64,000 bases of DNA from assembly GCA_019787685.1 (NCBI GenBank), contig JAHNUO010000009.1, positions 186,001 through 250,000 of the forward strand, given 5' to 3'. Below the pieces are notes generated by a model that had not been told where the DNA came from, searched no databases, and saw nothing but the letters and a program-made list of their open reading frames with translations. Every line of letters starts with the position of its first letter. The stretch's first letter is position 1. The translations under genes were made by a program, and so were the position numbers. Origin of the DNA: Chiua virens. Lineage: Eukaryota; Basidiomycota; Agaricomycetes; Boletales; Boletaceae. Shown here one piece after another: positions 52,120 through 64,000 of this stretch.

Positions 52120-54067
52120 GTCGACGTCCATTTCACAGCATCAGTACAACGATAGACGAACGTCTCGCCAGCGCTCGAACAGTTACTAGTAGAAAGAGAA
52201 AAAAGCGATCTTGGTTTTTGTGTACGCGTTATTATCGTATGCCACTTACGCTTTGTATGATTGCGTTCATGATTCTGTCTGTTGTCTACGGTAGGTAGAC
52301 TACGGAATATTGTATATTGTAGGATAACGTCACAGTTCTCGCTAGAAATGATTTCATCACTCGATCAATTGATCGTGAGACAGACGTGCATCAACCCATC
52401 AACGTTGACCTAATGATCTTACCAACGCTTAGTGCGGTTTTTCTTCCGAATGCCGAAGTGAGTCTTACATGACGATATCCCCACGTACTTGCGACGTGGA
52501 TTTACGTGGTCTTGACGTGAACACGTATCTCATCGTCATACTAGTCTGGATCGCCTCGTGATTCATCTACAGCGCGATTGGTGTTCAGGTCGCTGGTTCA
52601 TATCCGCCAGAGCCCCAGCCTCCTGTATTCATCCCCTCACGCATGATGAGTTCCATCCTCACGATCCATGCGTTCCCATTCTCGGCCAGGTGGAGCAGAG
52701 GCAACAACGCCATTCAGGGACGGTAAACATAACGGCCGCAGTACCCCGAGTCTGGCAGATACTGTCGCACTTGTAAGCGACGCGTAAATGCGAGGATGGT
52801 CGAGAAACGTCATGCACTTGCGATGCCCAATAGAATGTCAGTTATTAGAACGCGTTCCGCGATTACCAGAAAAAGGACACAGAAGCTGCATGGTTTTTTT
52901 TCCCCGTCGAATGCCAGATGTGACTAGGAGAGGTGTCTGATATCGGATCCTAACCATTATAAGTTTACTTGCTGTACATAGTGAGATATCAGCTGTGACA
53001 ACGCGAACCATTGCCAGGAAAAGGACGAACAACAACCGATTTGGTTTGTCCCGCCGGACCCTCGGCATTAGGATGACGATTGGCGTCTGGTGTTGGATCC
53101 TGGCGGGTTGGTGCGCTAGCAGCCACCTTCTTTCGCGAGTTGGGTTTTACTCTTGGAGGAGCCATCCACATGTAGAATGCCCCTGCTTGTGTGGTGGGTT
53201 GTCGCTGGGTGGTAACGGTGGGTCGCCTTCGCCAACGAGCGGGCTGGATTGCGAGGGATTTTGGCCAACGCGATCGAGCGCGCGTGTTGCTAGCCTGGTG
53301 AACCATTTGCTGAAGGTTGATTGGCTGTGGGATGGATCGGGCGACGACTTCGGAAAACGTCAATGTGGATGTACAAACAGAACATAGTCGAATGCAGGGC
53401 CAGACGCAGGATCTCTAGCTGGGACTTCGAACTATGGTTGTGATAAGCACTTGTTTGGAATGTGACACGGATGAACGCGCACATCGAGGTCACCGCATCA
53501 TCTCGTTCCGACTCATGGTGACTAGATACCTGCAAACACAATTAATGAAATATCAGAGGGAAACTTGCGATGACAAGGCAACGAACGCGTACCGGCTTGG
53601 AACCGGAAGATTTATGAGTACATAAAAACAGAGGTCTGGGAGGAAATTGCCGAGGTTGCAAAGGGTGATTTTCGCGCCATACCCTATCGCGAGATGGTTA
53701 CTATTTGAAGAGAGCGCGATCGATGACAGGACCAATCCGAGGAGCGTGGAGGTGTCGAAAAATGCGATTGAGCTACCCATGAATCGGCCGTCTTGGTCAC
53801 TGAGTACTGGTCTATGACTGACCCTGCCGAGACATCAAAAGACTTGACCGCCATGTGATAGTAGCCACTGTAGCCTCGAGGTTCTCTGTCTCGACGGTGA
53901 TGAGTTGCGGCCACGATATGCAGCCTCTTTATTCCCGGCATCCCGTCTGAATGAAATACGCTATTACCATAGCTCTGGTAGTGCAGAGTCGCAACCGAGT
54001 CATGTTTTCTCTGCTCCAAATTCATCGCACGGCCCGTTCCTTCTCACATCTTCGTCCGACTCGCAAA
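52120..54067. other. Intergenic, 3' region of A-T-TE gene; one doubtful small frame
   Basis: A minus-strand open frame (53363-52989, 124 codons) is basic and Pro/Arg-rich with no known motif; it may be chance. No RNA gene or repeat was recognised. Confidence 0.4.
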
Positions 54068-55436
54068 ATGGGCAAAAATAAAAATTACATCCTCCCGAAT
54101 GAATCCCACCTCGTCCTCCCCGCCCACTCCAACGACGCCGCTGCATCGACCCCCATCATCGACACGCACACTCATCTTCTCTCTACTTTTTCCACGTACA
54201 AAACCAAGTACCCTACCGGCAAATACGACACCGTGTGGGACTTTGTGCGCGGGGTGTACCATGGACGGAACGTTGCAGCAATCGTAGATGTCTGGTGCGA
54301 GGCACCGGTTCAGCGCGCCTGGAAGGAGCTGGCGGATTCGGCGGTCAGCGCGGAGGACAGGGCGGAGAAGTGGGGCGGGATCGAGTATTGGTTTGTAATG
54401 GGTAAGTGACGATGGCTTCATTCTGGGAATGTGAACTAAGGACACGCGGTACTAGGTGTCCACCCGTATGTCGAGTTTTCCCGGGCGATGTTGTGCTCCT
54501 CGCTCCGTCTCACTTTGTTTGGGTAGGCACGGAGCCAAGTTCTACAACGATTCCGTCGAGCAATCTATGTAAGTCCACCACAATCCGATGATCCATGATC
54601 ATCACCGTTCTGATCTCTCTTCACAGTATAGATGCCATGGCCCATCCTCGCTGCGTCGGCTGGGGTGAAATCGGACTCGATTACCATTACGACAACTCGC
54701 CTCGCCAACTCCAGCAACGTGTCTTTGGACGCCAACTCCGTGCGGCCGTCAAACTCGGCAAGCCGCTCACCATACACACTCGAGAAGCGGAAGCGGACAC
54801 GGAACGGATACTCAAGCGGGAGGTACCGCCTGATTACAAGGTATGCAATCGTTTTCGGGTTTTCTATTCTGTTGTTTCATGGCGTGTTTATTTGTTGACT
54901 TGGGGTTCGTGCATGCTCGGCGCACAAAAACGTAATAACGACAGATTCACATCCACTGCTTCACTGACTCGCCCGAATTCGCGCAACGTCTCCTAGCCCA
55001 TTTTCCCAACCTCTACATCGGTATCACCGGCGTCATCTCCTACTCGACGAACCTCAACACCGCCGCGATCGTACGCCACTTGGCATTGACGTCGGCTGAC
55101 GCGAGTGCCAGTGCCAGCCACAATGTTGCTCCTGCCGGTCCCAGCTCAGACGGAGACGCATGTGTACATGCAGACTCAGAGGGAGAGCTTGGTGGGGATA
55201 GATTACGAATTCTTCTCGAAACAGACGCACCCTTCATGGTCCCTTCCAACCTCTACATGTCTCTTCCCAGGCTCAGGGGAAGTAGACTGCCACTATGTCA
55301 TACGGCGATGATTCCGTGGGTGGCCGATTTCACGGCAGGCATCATCCAAGAAGGAAGAGGCGCAAGAGGGACATGGGGCCCTGCAGAGGTGATGAAACGA
55401 GCGAACGTGAACGCTCGGTTCTTATATAGTATATGA
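54068..55436 (+). CDS. TatD-family metal-dependent hydrolase/DNase
   Basis: Exons 54068-54401, 54456-54465, 54527-54568, 54627-54840 and 54945-55436 join to 363 residues. Metal-binding and family motifs: DTHTHLL, GVHP, VGWGEIGLDYH, LTIHTREAEADT, IHCFTDS and LLETDAPFM. TatD proteins are TIM-barrel nucleases acting on DNA ends, reported in DNA repair and apoptosis-like DNA breakdown. Exon 2 is a 10-nt microexon needed to keep GVHP in frame with the next block. An in-frame ATG at 54002 would add an Arg/Ser-rich leader (MFSLLQIHRTARSF) that could target mitochondria. 54068 is the conservative start. Confidence 0.88.
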
Positions 55437-55682
55437 TTTTTCGATGATTGATAGAGGCCAAGAACAAGAACATATATTGAATCTTACCCATACCCTGCTG
55501 CACAATTAATAGAGTAGCATTGTAGATGAGTACTAGGGTGATGTAATATGTGTGACAAACTCGATTTGTTGGGTCTGCTACGTTGTGGTTTCACCGTCTT
55601 CCTCAGCTTGACACTCAACTCCTTTCAAAACGACTCAAACGTTGTTTAAGACGACGCTAAAGGGTCAACATTCCAATTCAAG

Positions 55683-58600
55683 ATGAGCTCGTTGGCGTTT
55701 CTCGTAACAGAGTTACAGGTACCCATGTTCGACGCGTTCGTCGCATGGACTGTCACTGACCGGTCATCGTAGTCTTTGGCGAGCGAATCCAGGAGAAAAC
55801 ACCCGGAAATACGCGAGGTCAGACAACCCTGAATATCTATACACCTTGCTCAAGTTCGGACAGGCAGCGGAGAAATCGCTCGCGATTCTCAGATCATCCC
55901 CTGAACAAGCTACCGCTTCACTCGCATCTGGTGGGTCCGTGATTCGTATGTTTTCCCTCTCGTTATGTCTGTTGTCTCATTTGTGGAAGACGGTGCACAG
56001 TCCAATGATCTCCTGCGACCCGTCTTTATGGGATGCGCAACCAAGAATGCCAAAGTCGTTGCAATATCCCTCGGGTCTCTTCAGCGGCTCATTGCGCTCA
56101 AAGCTGTCCCTCAGTCTGCCGTGCCTTCGATCATTAGTACCATGAGCGATGCTATGAGTCAGGGTGTCGACATTCAACTCCGTATCCTCCAGACATTGGT
56201 TTCACTCATAACCAACTTTCCTTCCGTTCACGGGGAGTTGCTTGCCGAGGTATCTTTCAATGCTTTCAAATTCGAAAATCATGACTTTTGAACGGATGCA
56301 CAGGCGCTGCTTTTATGCTTCAAGTTGCAAGATTCGCGAATTGCTGTCGTGTCATCTACTGCTGCTGCGACTCTCCGTCAAATGGTCATGTTTGTTGTCG
56401 ACAAGATGGTTGAAGAAGACAAGCGAGAATCCCTCGACCCGAAGCTGCTGAAGGACGTGATTCTTCCTGATGGAACTACGGCGGCCCTTGGTCCGTTTGC
56501 GAGAGACGCGTATTCTGTCTTCGAGGATCTCTGTTTGCTTGCCAATTCGGAGAAACCCAACTTCCTCAACCTCGATTTCCTACACAAGACATTTGCCCTC
56601 GAGCTCATCGAGAGCGTCTTGACAAACTATCATGAACTTTTCCGAAAGGTACACAATTCCTTCATCGATTTCATGACTTGTATTTGACTGTGGCCCAGCA
56701 CGAACAACTGTTATTGCTACTGAGACATCATCTTTGCCCTATGCTGCTCAAGACTCTGTCAGACAGAGCCGTGTTCCCTCTTACGCTCCGATGCACACGC
56801 GTTGTTTTCTTACTTTTGAAGCAATTCTCGTTCGAGCTGAAGACGGAAGCTGAAGTATTCCTCGTGTTGCTGATTAGGATGATATCCGAGGACGCAGATA
56901 CAGCTCCAGCCGATCATTCTCCTTCTCGCCCTGTATGGACACGGGTTCTGGCGATGGAGATCATGCGAGGGTATGCTCGTTCGATGTGCTCGTCTATAAG
57001 CCATGGAAGTTGACGATGTGATTGATCTTGCAGTCTTTGCAGCGACGCGGAGTTGATCCGTAACATCTGGGATCGTTACGATGCACAAGAATCTGGTTCC
57101 AATGTCTTTTCATCATTGATTAGCTCGTTGAAACGCTTGGTCACCGAGAAACCCGCTCTACTCGGAGTGAGCTCTCAAATGATGGGTGTAGGAGCGCTCT
57201 CGAATCCTGAAGGTGGTTCAAGTTATGGCCTCGATGTAGGAGGGATGGCAGGGATGGTAGCAAACGCCGCTGCCACAGCAGCGAGCTGCAACTGTTTCTG
57301 GTGTCGTCGGGATGATCGGTGCCGGTACTGGCTTGAGCGTACAAACATCAGCAATGAAGCTACAGTGGTATGTAGCACTTTCATTTTCTCGTTTTGATAA
57401 TAAAATTGAACAGTCCCATAGCATAGATCAACTGGACAAAGCAGACTCGCCTCCGATACCAGAGTCATATGTCTACCTCCTCGGTGTACAGTGCATTGTC
57501 TCGCTGTGCGAAGGTTTCGCTTCGTTCACAGGGCCACTCTACACGTCCATCGCGATACAACGTCCGCGCACAGCTGGAGATCCTGTTATCCGTGCGCCAC
57601 CAGCGCTTGATCTCGCAGCCCTCCCTCTAGATGAACCAGCGACGCGACATCTTCGTATCGTTCGTTCGATGGTAGACAACGGCTGGCCAGCCCTGTTGGC
57701 AGCCCTCTCCTTCATCATTTCTACCAACCTTTCCGACGAACTCTTCGTCGATGTCCTCACAAGCTATCAGGCGATGACAAATGTTGCTGGAATGCTCGCG
57801 CTGACGACGCCTAGAGATGCATTCCTGACGAGCCTCGCAAAATTTGCCATCCCGTCTCGCGTGGTCGCAAGCCTGGAGTCGTATATCGAACCTCCAACAC
57901 CCCGTTCCGGAGCATCGCTGACGGAGAACTTGGGGCTTACTGCCCCGGTGCAGCCTCCGGGATTATCAGAGCGTAACCTCGTCTGCTTGAAGGTGTTGGT
58001 GTCCAGTGCGCATTTTCTCGCAGGAAGCCTAGGAGAGAATTGGTATGGTATCATGGAGGCGCTTCAAAACTGCAGAGTATGTCCTCACGATGAAGGGTTC
58101 GCAACCTCCTGGAAGGAGACCAAGTGGTGTTCCTAGGTACACCGAGCCGGTCGAGTTCTGGAGCAACGGGTGGTACTTCCGAGGCAGGGAAAACGTCGCA
58201 CCCGCCACAACCTGCACGTCATCCACTGTTGGCGGAGATTGACCCCGAGAATGTCCAGCTCGCCATACAACGTCTCTTTGAAGCTTCCAAGAATTTGGAA
58301 GATTCGGCATTCCAGGATTTCGTGAACGCATTGTGCAGGCTGAGCTCGGAGATGATAGGGATGCAATCGGATGCGGCAAAGACGCTCGGCGAGGCGGAAA
58401 GTACAGATGAACTCGCTAGTTCTGTCTCCTCTGCTACCCTTTCTCCACGAAATGACCTTCTACATCGGAGGCGTGTTAGTGGTATCCATTTGCCGAGGAC
58501 CTTGGTGAGTTCGGTCTACGCGATGGCTTATGACGATCCGACTCACTGTATTGAAGCGCTCCGGCGACTTTGGCGTGGAGAGACTAGGCACGGTGGCGAT

Positions 58601-61600
58601 GTTGAACATCCATCGACTCATATACAGAGCGCCGGAAGTTGCTTGGAATACGACCACTGGACACCTTTTATCTATCATCAGTCTCCCTTCTGCACCACAG
58701 GCTATCCGTGTCCAAGCTGCTCGCGTCCTCGACGAGATATTGGTCGTCGTTCCCCGTAACTTATCCAATGCTGGAGATCTCCAAGCCCAGGGTCAGCGTC
58801 GCGTGCTGGACGTCCTTTCCAAGCAAATCGTGCCCGGGGATGAAGCAAGCGCTACGGCGATGAGTACGAACGTAGAGCTACGTCGGATGGGCCTCGAAGC
58901 GCTACACCAAATACTTCAGGCGTCCGGACACACGCTCGTCGTTGGATGGGGTAGCATCTTTGAAATGCTCGGTAGTGTTTGCAAGCCACCCGTCCTCATG
59001 CGAACGACCTCGATCGACTCCGTGAGCACGTTGTCGTTGCACGATCATCGCCCCAAGCCACTTATCCTGGGATACAACAACGAACGCGGATATACAGCCC
59101 TCGTCAAGATCGCCTTTCAGTCCCTCAAGTTGGTGTGCGATTCCTGTGTCGTCGCTCTCTCCAGAAGACCTTCGGTTATGTATCAGCACACTGGGTCAGT
59201 TTGGCAGACAGGCAGACACGAACATTGCGCTCACTGCCGCCGAGAGTTTGCTCTGGAGTGTCTCCGACTCGATACAGGCCAAACGGAAAGACGCAGAAAA
59301 GGAGGCCGAATACAGTGAATTGTGGATGTTCCTTCTCCTCGAAGTCCTCGGTCTATGTACGGATGCGCGTCCCGAGGTGCGCGTCGGCGCCATTCAGACA
59401 CTATTCCGTGCCGTGCAGCTGTACTGGTGCGACGCTCGGTCTGGATACGTGGCACGACTGCCTGTGGAAGATCACGTTCCCGCTGTTAGACGCGATTTCG
59501 GTGGAGACGCGACGGACACCTCCCGATAGCGCCGGCCCGCCCTCGGCGCATCCGACTGGGGTCGACATCAGTTCAGGCTTGGGATGAATCCAAAAGTTTA
59601 GCGCTGCAATCGATTGGATCGATCATTGTGGAGTTTATGGTGTCCAAGATTATGCATCCTTACCTCGTTCTCAGATGCATGGAAGGTGTTCGTCGCGCAC
59701 ATTCAAGACACAGTTTTGTTGGATCGGAGACCGCTCAGCACGCCCGCATTGCAGTGTCTCGACAAGGCTGTTGGATCATTGTCGGAGGCGACGGACAATG
59801 TGATGCAGCCTCGTGTCGCAGAAGCGTTGGAGTGTGCCTGGCAAGCTTGGAACGATCTCGGGAGTGCCGTGCTAGAAGGAGGCATGTCGCTTTCTTCACC
59901 ACGTGGTGCCGATGATGTGGCCGCGTTACACCGCGCGTTCACGCAGGAAAGCTTGGTCGCGTATCTTGACGTCATCCGAACGATACGGCGGATGAGTCGG
60001 CAGCATATGCATACCGAGTGGCCGTTGACGCGTTTGACGCGCCTGATGGAGATTCTCAAAGGTGGGTCGCGTCCGGGTTGGCATGCCGTCTGTTTGTCGT
60101 CTGATGTGGCATTGGTAGGCGTCCTCATGTATCCCAATTCCCCCGATTACAGACCGGATGTGGATGCGTTGACCCCGGTGCAGGTGAGTGACGGCTTGCC
60201 TCGTCGTTGCTCGAGACTTAGGAGATAATGACAGGCGTCTGTGATCGACATCGTCCAATCCATCGATCTCGCTGAGGCTGGGGTGCCCTCGCTTATTATG
60301 CGGGACCTTTCCGAATTCAGCGCGCTCGCGCTCCTCGTAGGGTTGAACGCGATGTCGACGCTTGCGTCCGTCCCCGGATCGCCCGCGACGCCTGGGCCCG
60401 CATCGACGCGCAAGCAAGTCACCTACATTGGATTGTCGAAAAAGACGATGCCAACGCTCGTCGAGATGTACATGCGCTTCAAGAATCATGTCGAGATATA
60501 CCAAGACGGGACGCTCGAAGCTGTGTTGTCTGTACGTTGGCAGCTGTTGTCGGCGCGTGGTTCCTGACGGTATCGTGCACTAGGCGTACGGGATTCCGAT
60601 CAAGCTCAAGTATGAATGTCCGGCGCCGTCCAAGTTTGGAAACGACGTGCCGCTGTGGAAGACGGCGACGACGTGTTTTCTGCGTATGGTGACAGAATGT
60701 GTGACGGGGCTGTCGAGGTTGGGAGAAGGTGCGTTTCTTGAATCTGTTCGGTGCGTTCATTTATCGATGATCTGGCAGTGATATCGGATACCAGAGTCGA
60801 AGCTATCTGGAGGCAGATCATTGAAGGTTTCCGGGGTGGTATACTGGCGGATTGGTACGTTGTTTATGAAGGAGTGACACACCCTGTTATTGACGGCTCG
60901 CCTTACCGTAGTTCTTTGGCGGAGACGTTCAGTCTGGAGGAACAAGAGGTGGAGGAGAATTTCGATCTGGCGTTGATCAGCTCGCTCGAGATTGATCTGA
61001 TTCCGCACTTGGGCGGCTCGCGCGTACCAGACTACCTCGTCGGGCAACTCGCCTAAGATTCTCCACCAAGGTAGCCAGTTGTACAAGCTTACCGTTCCAC
61101 TGCCACGCGTTCCGGCTCGCCCAGCCGTGGCGAGCAGAGTCATGCGGGTTCGTCGCGCAACTCACGGGAAGAGTTCGAAAAGGTGGATCTGGAGAGCGTG
61201 GGGAGTACGGCGCCGGGCGAGGTCGTTCCGAGGGAGCGGTTTTCGTATTGGTGTTTCGACTTGCTGTTCTTGATATGTTCCAACGTGACCAACGGTGGGT
61301 TGTCCTTTGTTTTGATTCTTGGGTGTCGATGACACGTTGGACGTAGATCAAGAGGTGGCGAGGCGGCGAGTGGCTGCGTTGTGCTTGCCATCGTTGTTGG
61401 ACCGATGCAAGACGGCCTATGGTGGGGTATATCGCGGATGAGGCGCTTCGTGGTAGTTTGCCTTTCCCAAGGTGATTTGTGACGGACACGTGAGGGGCTG
61501 TTGCTGACGTACACTGGATGCCTCAGAGTGCGGGAAGATGAACTACTCTACGTGCTACGCAAACTGCTGGATCTACGTCTATGGCCCGGAACGCTCTGGG

Positions 61601-61989
61601 CTGCTTTGTCTGACGCACCATCTGCCAACAGCGCGTCCCCGCCTGGTACGTATGTCCGTCGATGCTCTCAACACATCTGACGCGTGTGAGTAGCTGTCGA
61701 TCCAAGTTTACCTCCGTCTGCACTGGTCGCGGATGTGGTGAAGCGGTCGTCGGTAGGACACTTGTTTTATTTCTATCCTGTGCTGTGCGAGATCGCGTCG
61801 ATCCCACGCAAGACGCCGGCTGCGTGGGTGTTGGCGGGTGGATCGGTGGATGGAGGAGAACCGGACGCGTGGGGTGCACGGGGTCGGATTGGTGCGCCCG
61901 AGGGTGATGGCAGGGTGGTGGAAGTGGATGCGAGAGCATTGGCAAAGGCGTGTCTTGGGGTACTTGGAAAGGAGATGGGGGCGGTCTGA
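55683..61989 (+). CDS. MON2: MON2 homologue (Golgi/endosome trafficking), with several frame breaks
   Basis: Begins MSSLAFLVTELQ (55683-55718), then exons 55773-55817, 55864-55938, 56001-56249, 56304-56648, 56699-56970, 57034-57367, 57422 and on, to a stop at 61989. Family blocks run collinearly to the end, including KLQCIDQLDKADSPPIPESYVYLLGVQC, LRLCISTLGQFGRQADTNIALTAAESLLW and the C-terminal HLFYFYPVLCEIASIPRKTP (each a recognised block, residues abbreviated by position here). MON2 is a large Arf-GEF-like scaffold acting with flippases on the trans-Golgi. From 57287 on, the frame breaks about nine times by single bases, mostly one extra base: 57287, 58071, ~59147, 59425, ~59570, ~59657, 61054, ~61085 and ~61421. 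A tenth near 58134 can instead be an intron 58126-58187. Splice sites stay good, so it is either a recent pseudogene or affected by consensus errors. Confidence 0.8.
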
Positions 61990-62105
61990 CGGTTTTATAT
62001 GGATGGCATAGCTTACACGGACATGGAATCGACGAGACAGTATCTTTGTTATTCTAAGATGTGTACAACACTGGACTGTTTCTGCTTTGGTTTGACCACT
62101 AATGC

Positions 62106-62682
62106 TTACGACGATGGCAGCGCGCTCGGTGGGGTAGGCACGTCCTCGCCAATATCGCCCTCTTTTGCGCCCAAGACCTGCAACAGATCCTTGCGACCAA
62201 ACATGTGGGCTGTCTCGATCGCGGTGGGCTTCCCGAGTCTGGGATCAGCGCCAGCGGCGATGAGCGCACCCACGATGTCATCATGGGCCTTGAAGACGGC
62301 GCCTGCAACGATAGACTGACCACGGTCATTGAGCCGGTTCGGGTCCGCACCCCGAGTGAGTAAGGCGCTGGTGAGGGTGGCATGCCCAGCATAAGCTGCC
62401 AGCATGAGCAGGGTATTCCCTGTCCCCGATCGGAATGACACCAGGGTAACGTTGACGAGCCATGCGGTCGCGTTGCCGAAATACATATTTATCATCGGGC
62501 ACGTTATGGTCTCGTCATCGGGATGGGTAGATCACACGCACCCTGAGCAGTTGGTGAGGTTGATGGGGAGACCGGCGTCGACTGCTTGGATGAGCAGCGG
62601 TTCATCGCCGGTGCGGGCGGCGTCGAACATGCGGTGTGCAAAGTCGAGGGTGTCGGACGGGAGGGAGGACGAGGACGACATG
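62106..62682 (-). CDS. Small ankyrin-repeat protein, two probable extra bases
   Basis: Exon 1 is 62682-62542 and exon 2 is 62419-62106. Ankyrin pattern: DEPLLIQAVDAGLPINLTN, then GNTLLMLAAYAGHATLTSALLTRGADPN, GQSIVAGAVFKAHDDIVGALIAAGADP and AIETAHMFGRKDLLQVLG, about three to four repeats in ~150 residues. Two places need one base less: a T4 run near 62637-62641 (D F/A H junction) and a G3 run at 62543-62541 next to the donor. Removing one base in each gives an unbroken frame and a GTGCGT donor. The same kind of error occurs in neighbouring MON2. Function unknown; similar short fungal ankyrin proteins are common. Confidence 0.7.
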
Positions 62683-62758
62683 GCTCGGGAAGAGGATGCA
62701 CTATATTACATAATTATGTTTAAAATACGATTATCCGTGCCATTCAGGTCTTGAAGTG
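62683..62758. promoter_or_regulatory. 76-bp shared divergent promoter region
   Basis: All sequence between the ATG of the ankyrin gene (62682, minus) and the ATG of the RING gene (62759, plus). It is AT-rich in the middle (TATATTACATAATTATG, 62703-62719), the only TATA-like part. Confidence 0.55.
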
Positions 62759-64000
62759 ATGAACACCACGAAACGCATCAAACTTGGGACGCCATCTGAC
62801 AATGACGAGCGCACAAAGGACATCGACGAACACGACGAACATGTAAATCAGGAGGATCATTGTACGATTTGTCTCCAGCAGTTTCTCGACAGGACGATCA
62901 TACCCGTCTGCGCGCACGAGTTTTGTTTCGAGTGCATCCACTTGTGGTCTGGTGCGTGTCTGTGTGTCTGAGACGGTCGTGGAACGCTCAGGAATTGTCC
63001 TTGTTGATCAGAGCAATCGCGCAAATGTCCGCTCTGCTCGAGGTCGTTCGCCGACGCGTACCTCATCCATCGCATACGCTCGCAGCACGACTACCAAAAA
63101 CACTATCTCCTACCCTTGCGATCGTCCCCTCCACCGCTTACAGGCGAGTCACGCACCAACGCGCTTAGAAACACACGGCGGGAGCGTCAATGGGGTCGTA
63201 GGCAGCGACAACAGCGTGAAGCACAAGACCAGCTCGAGCGTGCCATTGCTCGCCGTCGATGGATATACCAACACCACCTCTACGCCAAAGTTCGTCTTTC
63301 AGACCAAACCTTGTGCCACACATCGTCATAACCCCACTTTTGTAGCATGTCGCTTCCAATTCGTATACCCGATACCGCCCATTCCCCACGCCCGCACAGT
63401 TTGCTGCTTCTCAGGATCTTATCAGCCGCATGATGATGTTTCTGCGCCGCGAACTGCGTGTGTGGCCTAATCTAGACGTAGAGGCAAGCTTCCATTCTAC
63501 AGCATTTTGATCCACTCGGTATTAATTCATTTCTTTCCGATAGTTCCTCACGACCTACACGATTTCACTCATGAAATCAATTGATATCCGCTCGGAATCC
63601 GCCGTGAAACTGCTCTCCGAATTTCTGGACCTCGACACACCATACACACCAGGTACAAGGCAACTCAATGCGGAACACTTTGCGCATGGTAGGTAAGGTT
63701 TTTACCGGATCTGTCGGTGCATGAACCGACCGGTTTCAGAGGTTTATAGTTATCTTCGGAGCCCGTACCGTGATCTTGACGTGTATGACCAGATAGCACA
63801 GGTAGGCCGTTTTTGTGCTTCTCTCTGTCGTTGGTGGCTAATCATTTGGTCACCTAGTACGATACGCCACCAGAGATATCTCCGCCACGAGACATAGATA
63901 CAGGTAACCGTTGGAGCGCGGGACCGTCTCGTTCGCGTTCGCGGTCTAATTCGAGATGTCTGTCTCCAGCACCTTATCGCGAAAATAATGGAAGAAACGT
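62759..64000 (+). CDS. Topors-like RING E3 ligase, 3' end beyond window
   Basis: Exons 62759-62951, 63012-63289, 63346-63483, 63544-63688, 63740-63802 and 63858 to beyond the window; all phases agree. A C3HC4 RING finger is at residues ~38-80 (CTICLQQF...[23 protein letters not shown]), followed by a YLIHRIRS block, a Gln/Arg-rich coil (RRERQWGRRQRQQREAQDQ), a block FLRRELRVWPNLDVE and, at the window end, an Arg/Ser-rich stretch (GPSRSRSRSNSR). RING plus RS-rich tail is the layout of Topors-type ubiquitin/SUMO ligases. Intron 3 (63484-63543) is GC-AG (GAG|GCAAGC). No frame breaks are seen, unlike the two genes to its left. Confidence 0.82.

Noticed and set aside
52989..53363. 124-codon basic, Pro/Arg-rich minus-strand frame as a gene
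   Set aside because: Composition explained by local base bias; no motif or promoter evidence.
57300..57400. Alternative MON2 splice with acceptor at 57413 (phase 0 in the first frame)
   Set aside because: It gives a sequence unlike the family; the acceptor at 57421 restores the conserved KLQC-IDQLDK block, at the cost of one extra base at 57287.
58126..58187. Tenth frame break in MON2 near 58134
   Set aside because: An intron GTGTTC...GGCAG (58126-58187) restores the frame without an indel, so it is not counted.
1..64000. tRNA, rRNA or other structured RNA genes
   Set aside because: Scanning both strands for T-loop-like GGTTCGA contexts and cloverleaf spacing gave no convincing candidate; a covariance-model search was not possible.

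Overview
The window is nuclear DNA of a filamentous basidiomycete, most likely an agaricomycete. The evidence is genes cut by many 47-65 nt introns, an A-T-TE quinone-synthetase-type gene typical of mushroom-forming fungi, Ty3/gypsy chromoviruses with chromodomain integrases, a fungal MULE, and WD40 and CRN-like repeat families. Everything here was read by eye from sequence; no similarity search was run.

Positions 1-23,830 are a nested retrotransposon stack. A young chromovirus (A1, 1-7422, minus strand) sits in the 5' end of a second gypsy family (B2, 7423-8038). B2 interrupts an older, CpG-decayed copy of the first family (A2, 8039-13355), which itself interrupts a Ty1/copia gag (13356-14186). 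A complete 6.9-kb element of family B (B3, 15978-22890) has a 5-bp target duplication (CTTAC on +, GTAAG on -). It lies in the intron of a small minus-strand gene (exon 1 23180-22896, exon 2 15930-15322) encoding a coiled coil plus a Cys6 motif. A separate plus-strand LTR follows at 23370-23830.

Positions about 24,435-37,235 are one large palindrome. Its two ~4.05-kb arms each carry a multi-exon gene for a CRN-like P-loop protein with a C-terminal ExK nuclease-like motif, pointing toward a 1.4-kb centre of gene debris. The left arm has gained a MULE (24689-27974, 10-bp target duplication) and a 39-bp hairpin (31518-31556, 9-bp direct repeats). The right arm lacks both and so shows the empty sites.

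Positions 37.4-64 kb are host-gene territory. A WD40 remnant comes first. Then follow, all on +, a Prm10/ThrE-like membrane protein (39267-43058), a GT15 alpha-1,2-mannosyltransferase (45148-46935), an A-T-TE synthetase (49093-52119), a TatD-type hydrolase (54068-55436) and a MON2 homologue (55683-61989). A small ankyrin gene on - (62682-62106) and a Topors-like RING gene on + (62759 to the window end) share a 76-bp start-to-start spacer. MON2 and the ankyrin gene carry a cluster of single-base reading-frame breaks, mostly one extra base, while their splice sites are intact. This looks like recent decay or a local consensus problem.

The host genes do not form an obvious pathway. GT15 and MON2 both belong to Golgi and secretory functions, but the order looks like ordinary unlinked neighbours.
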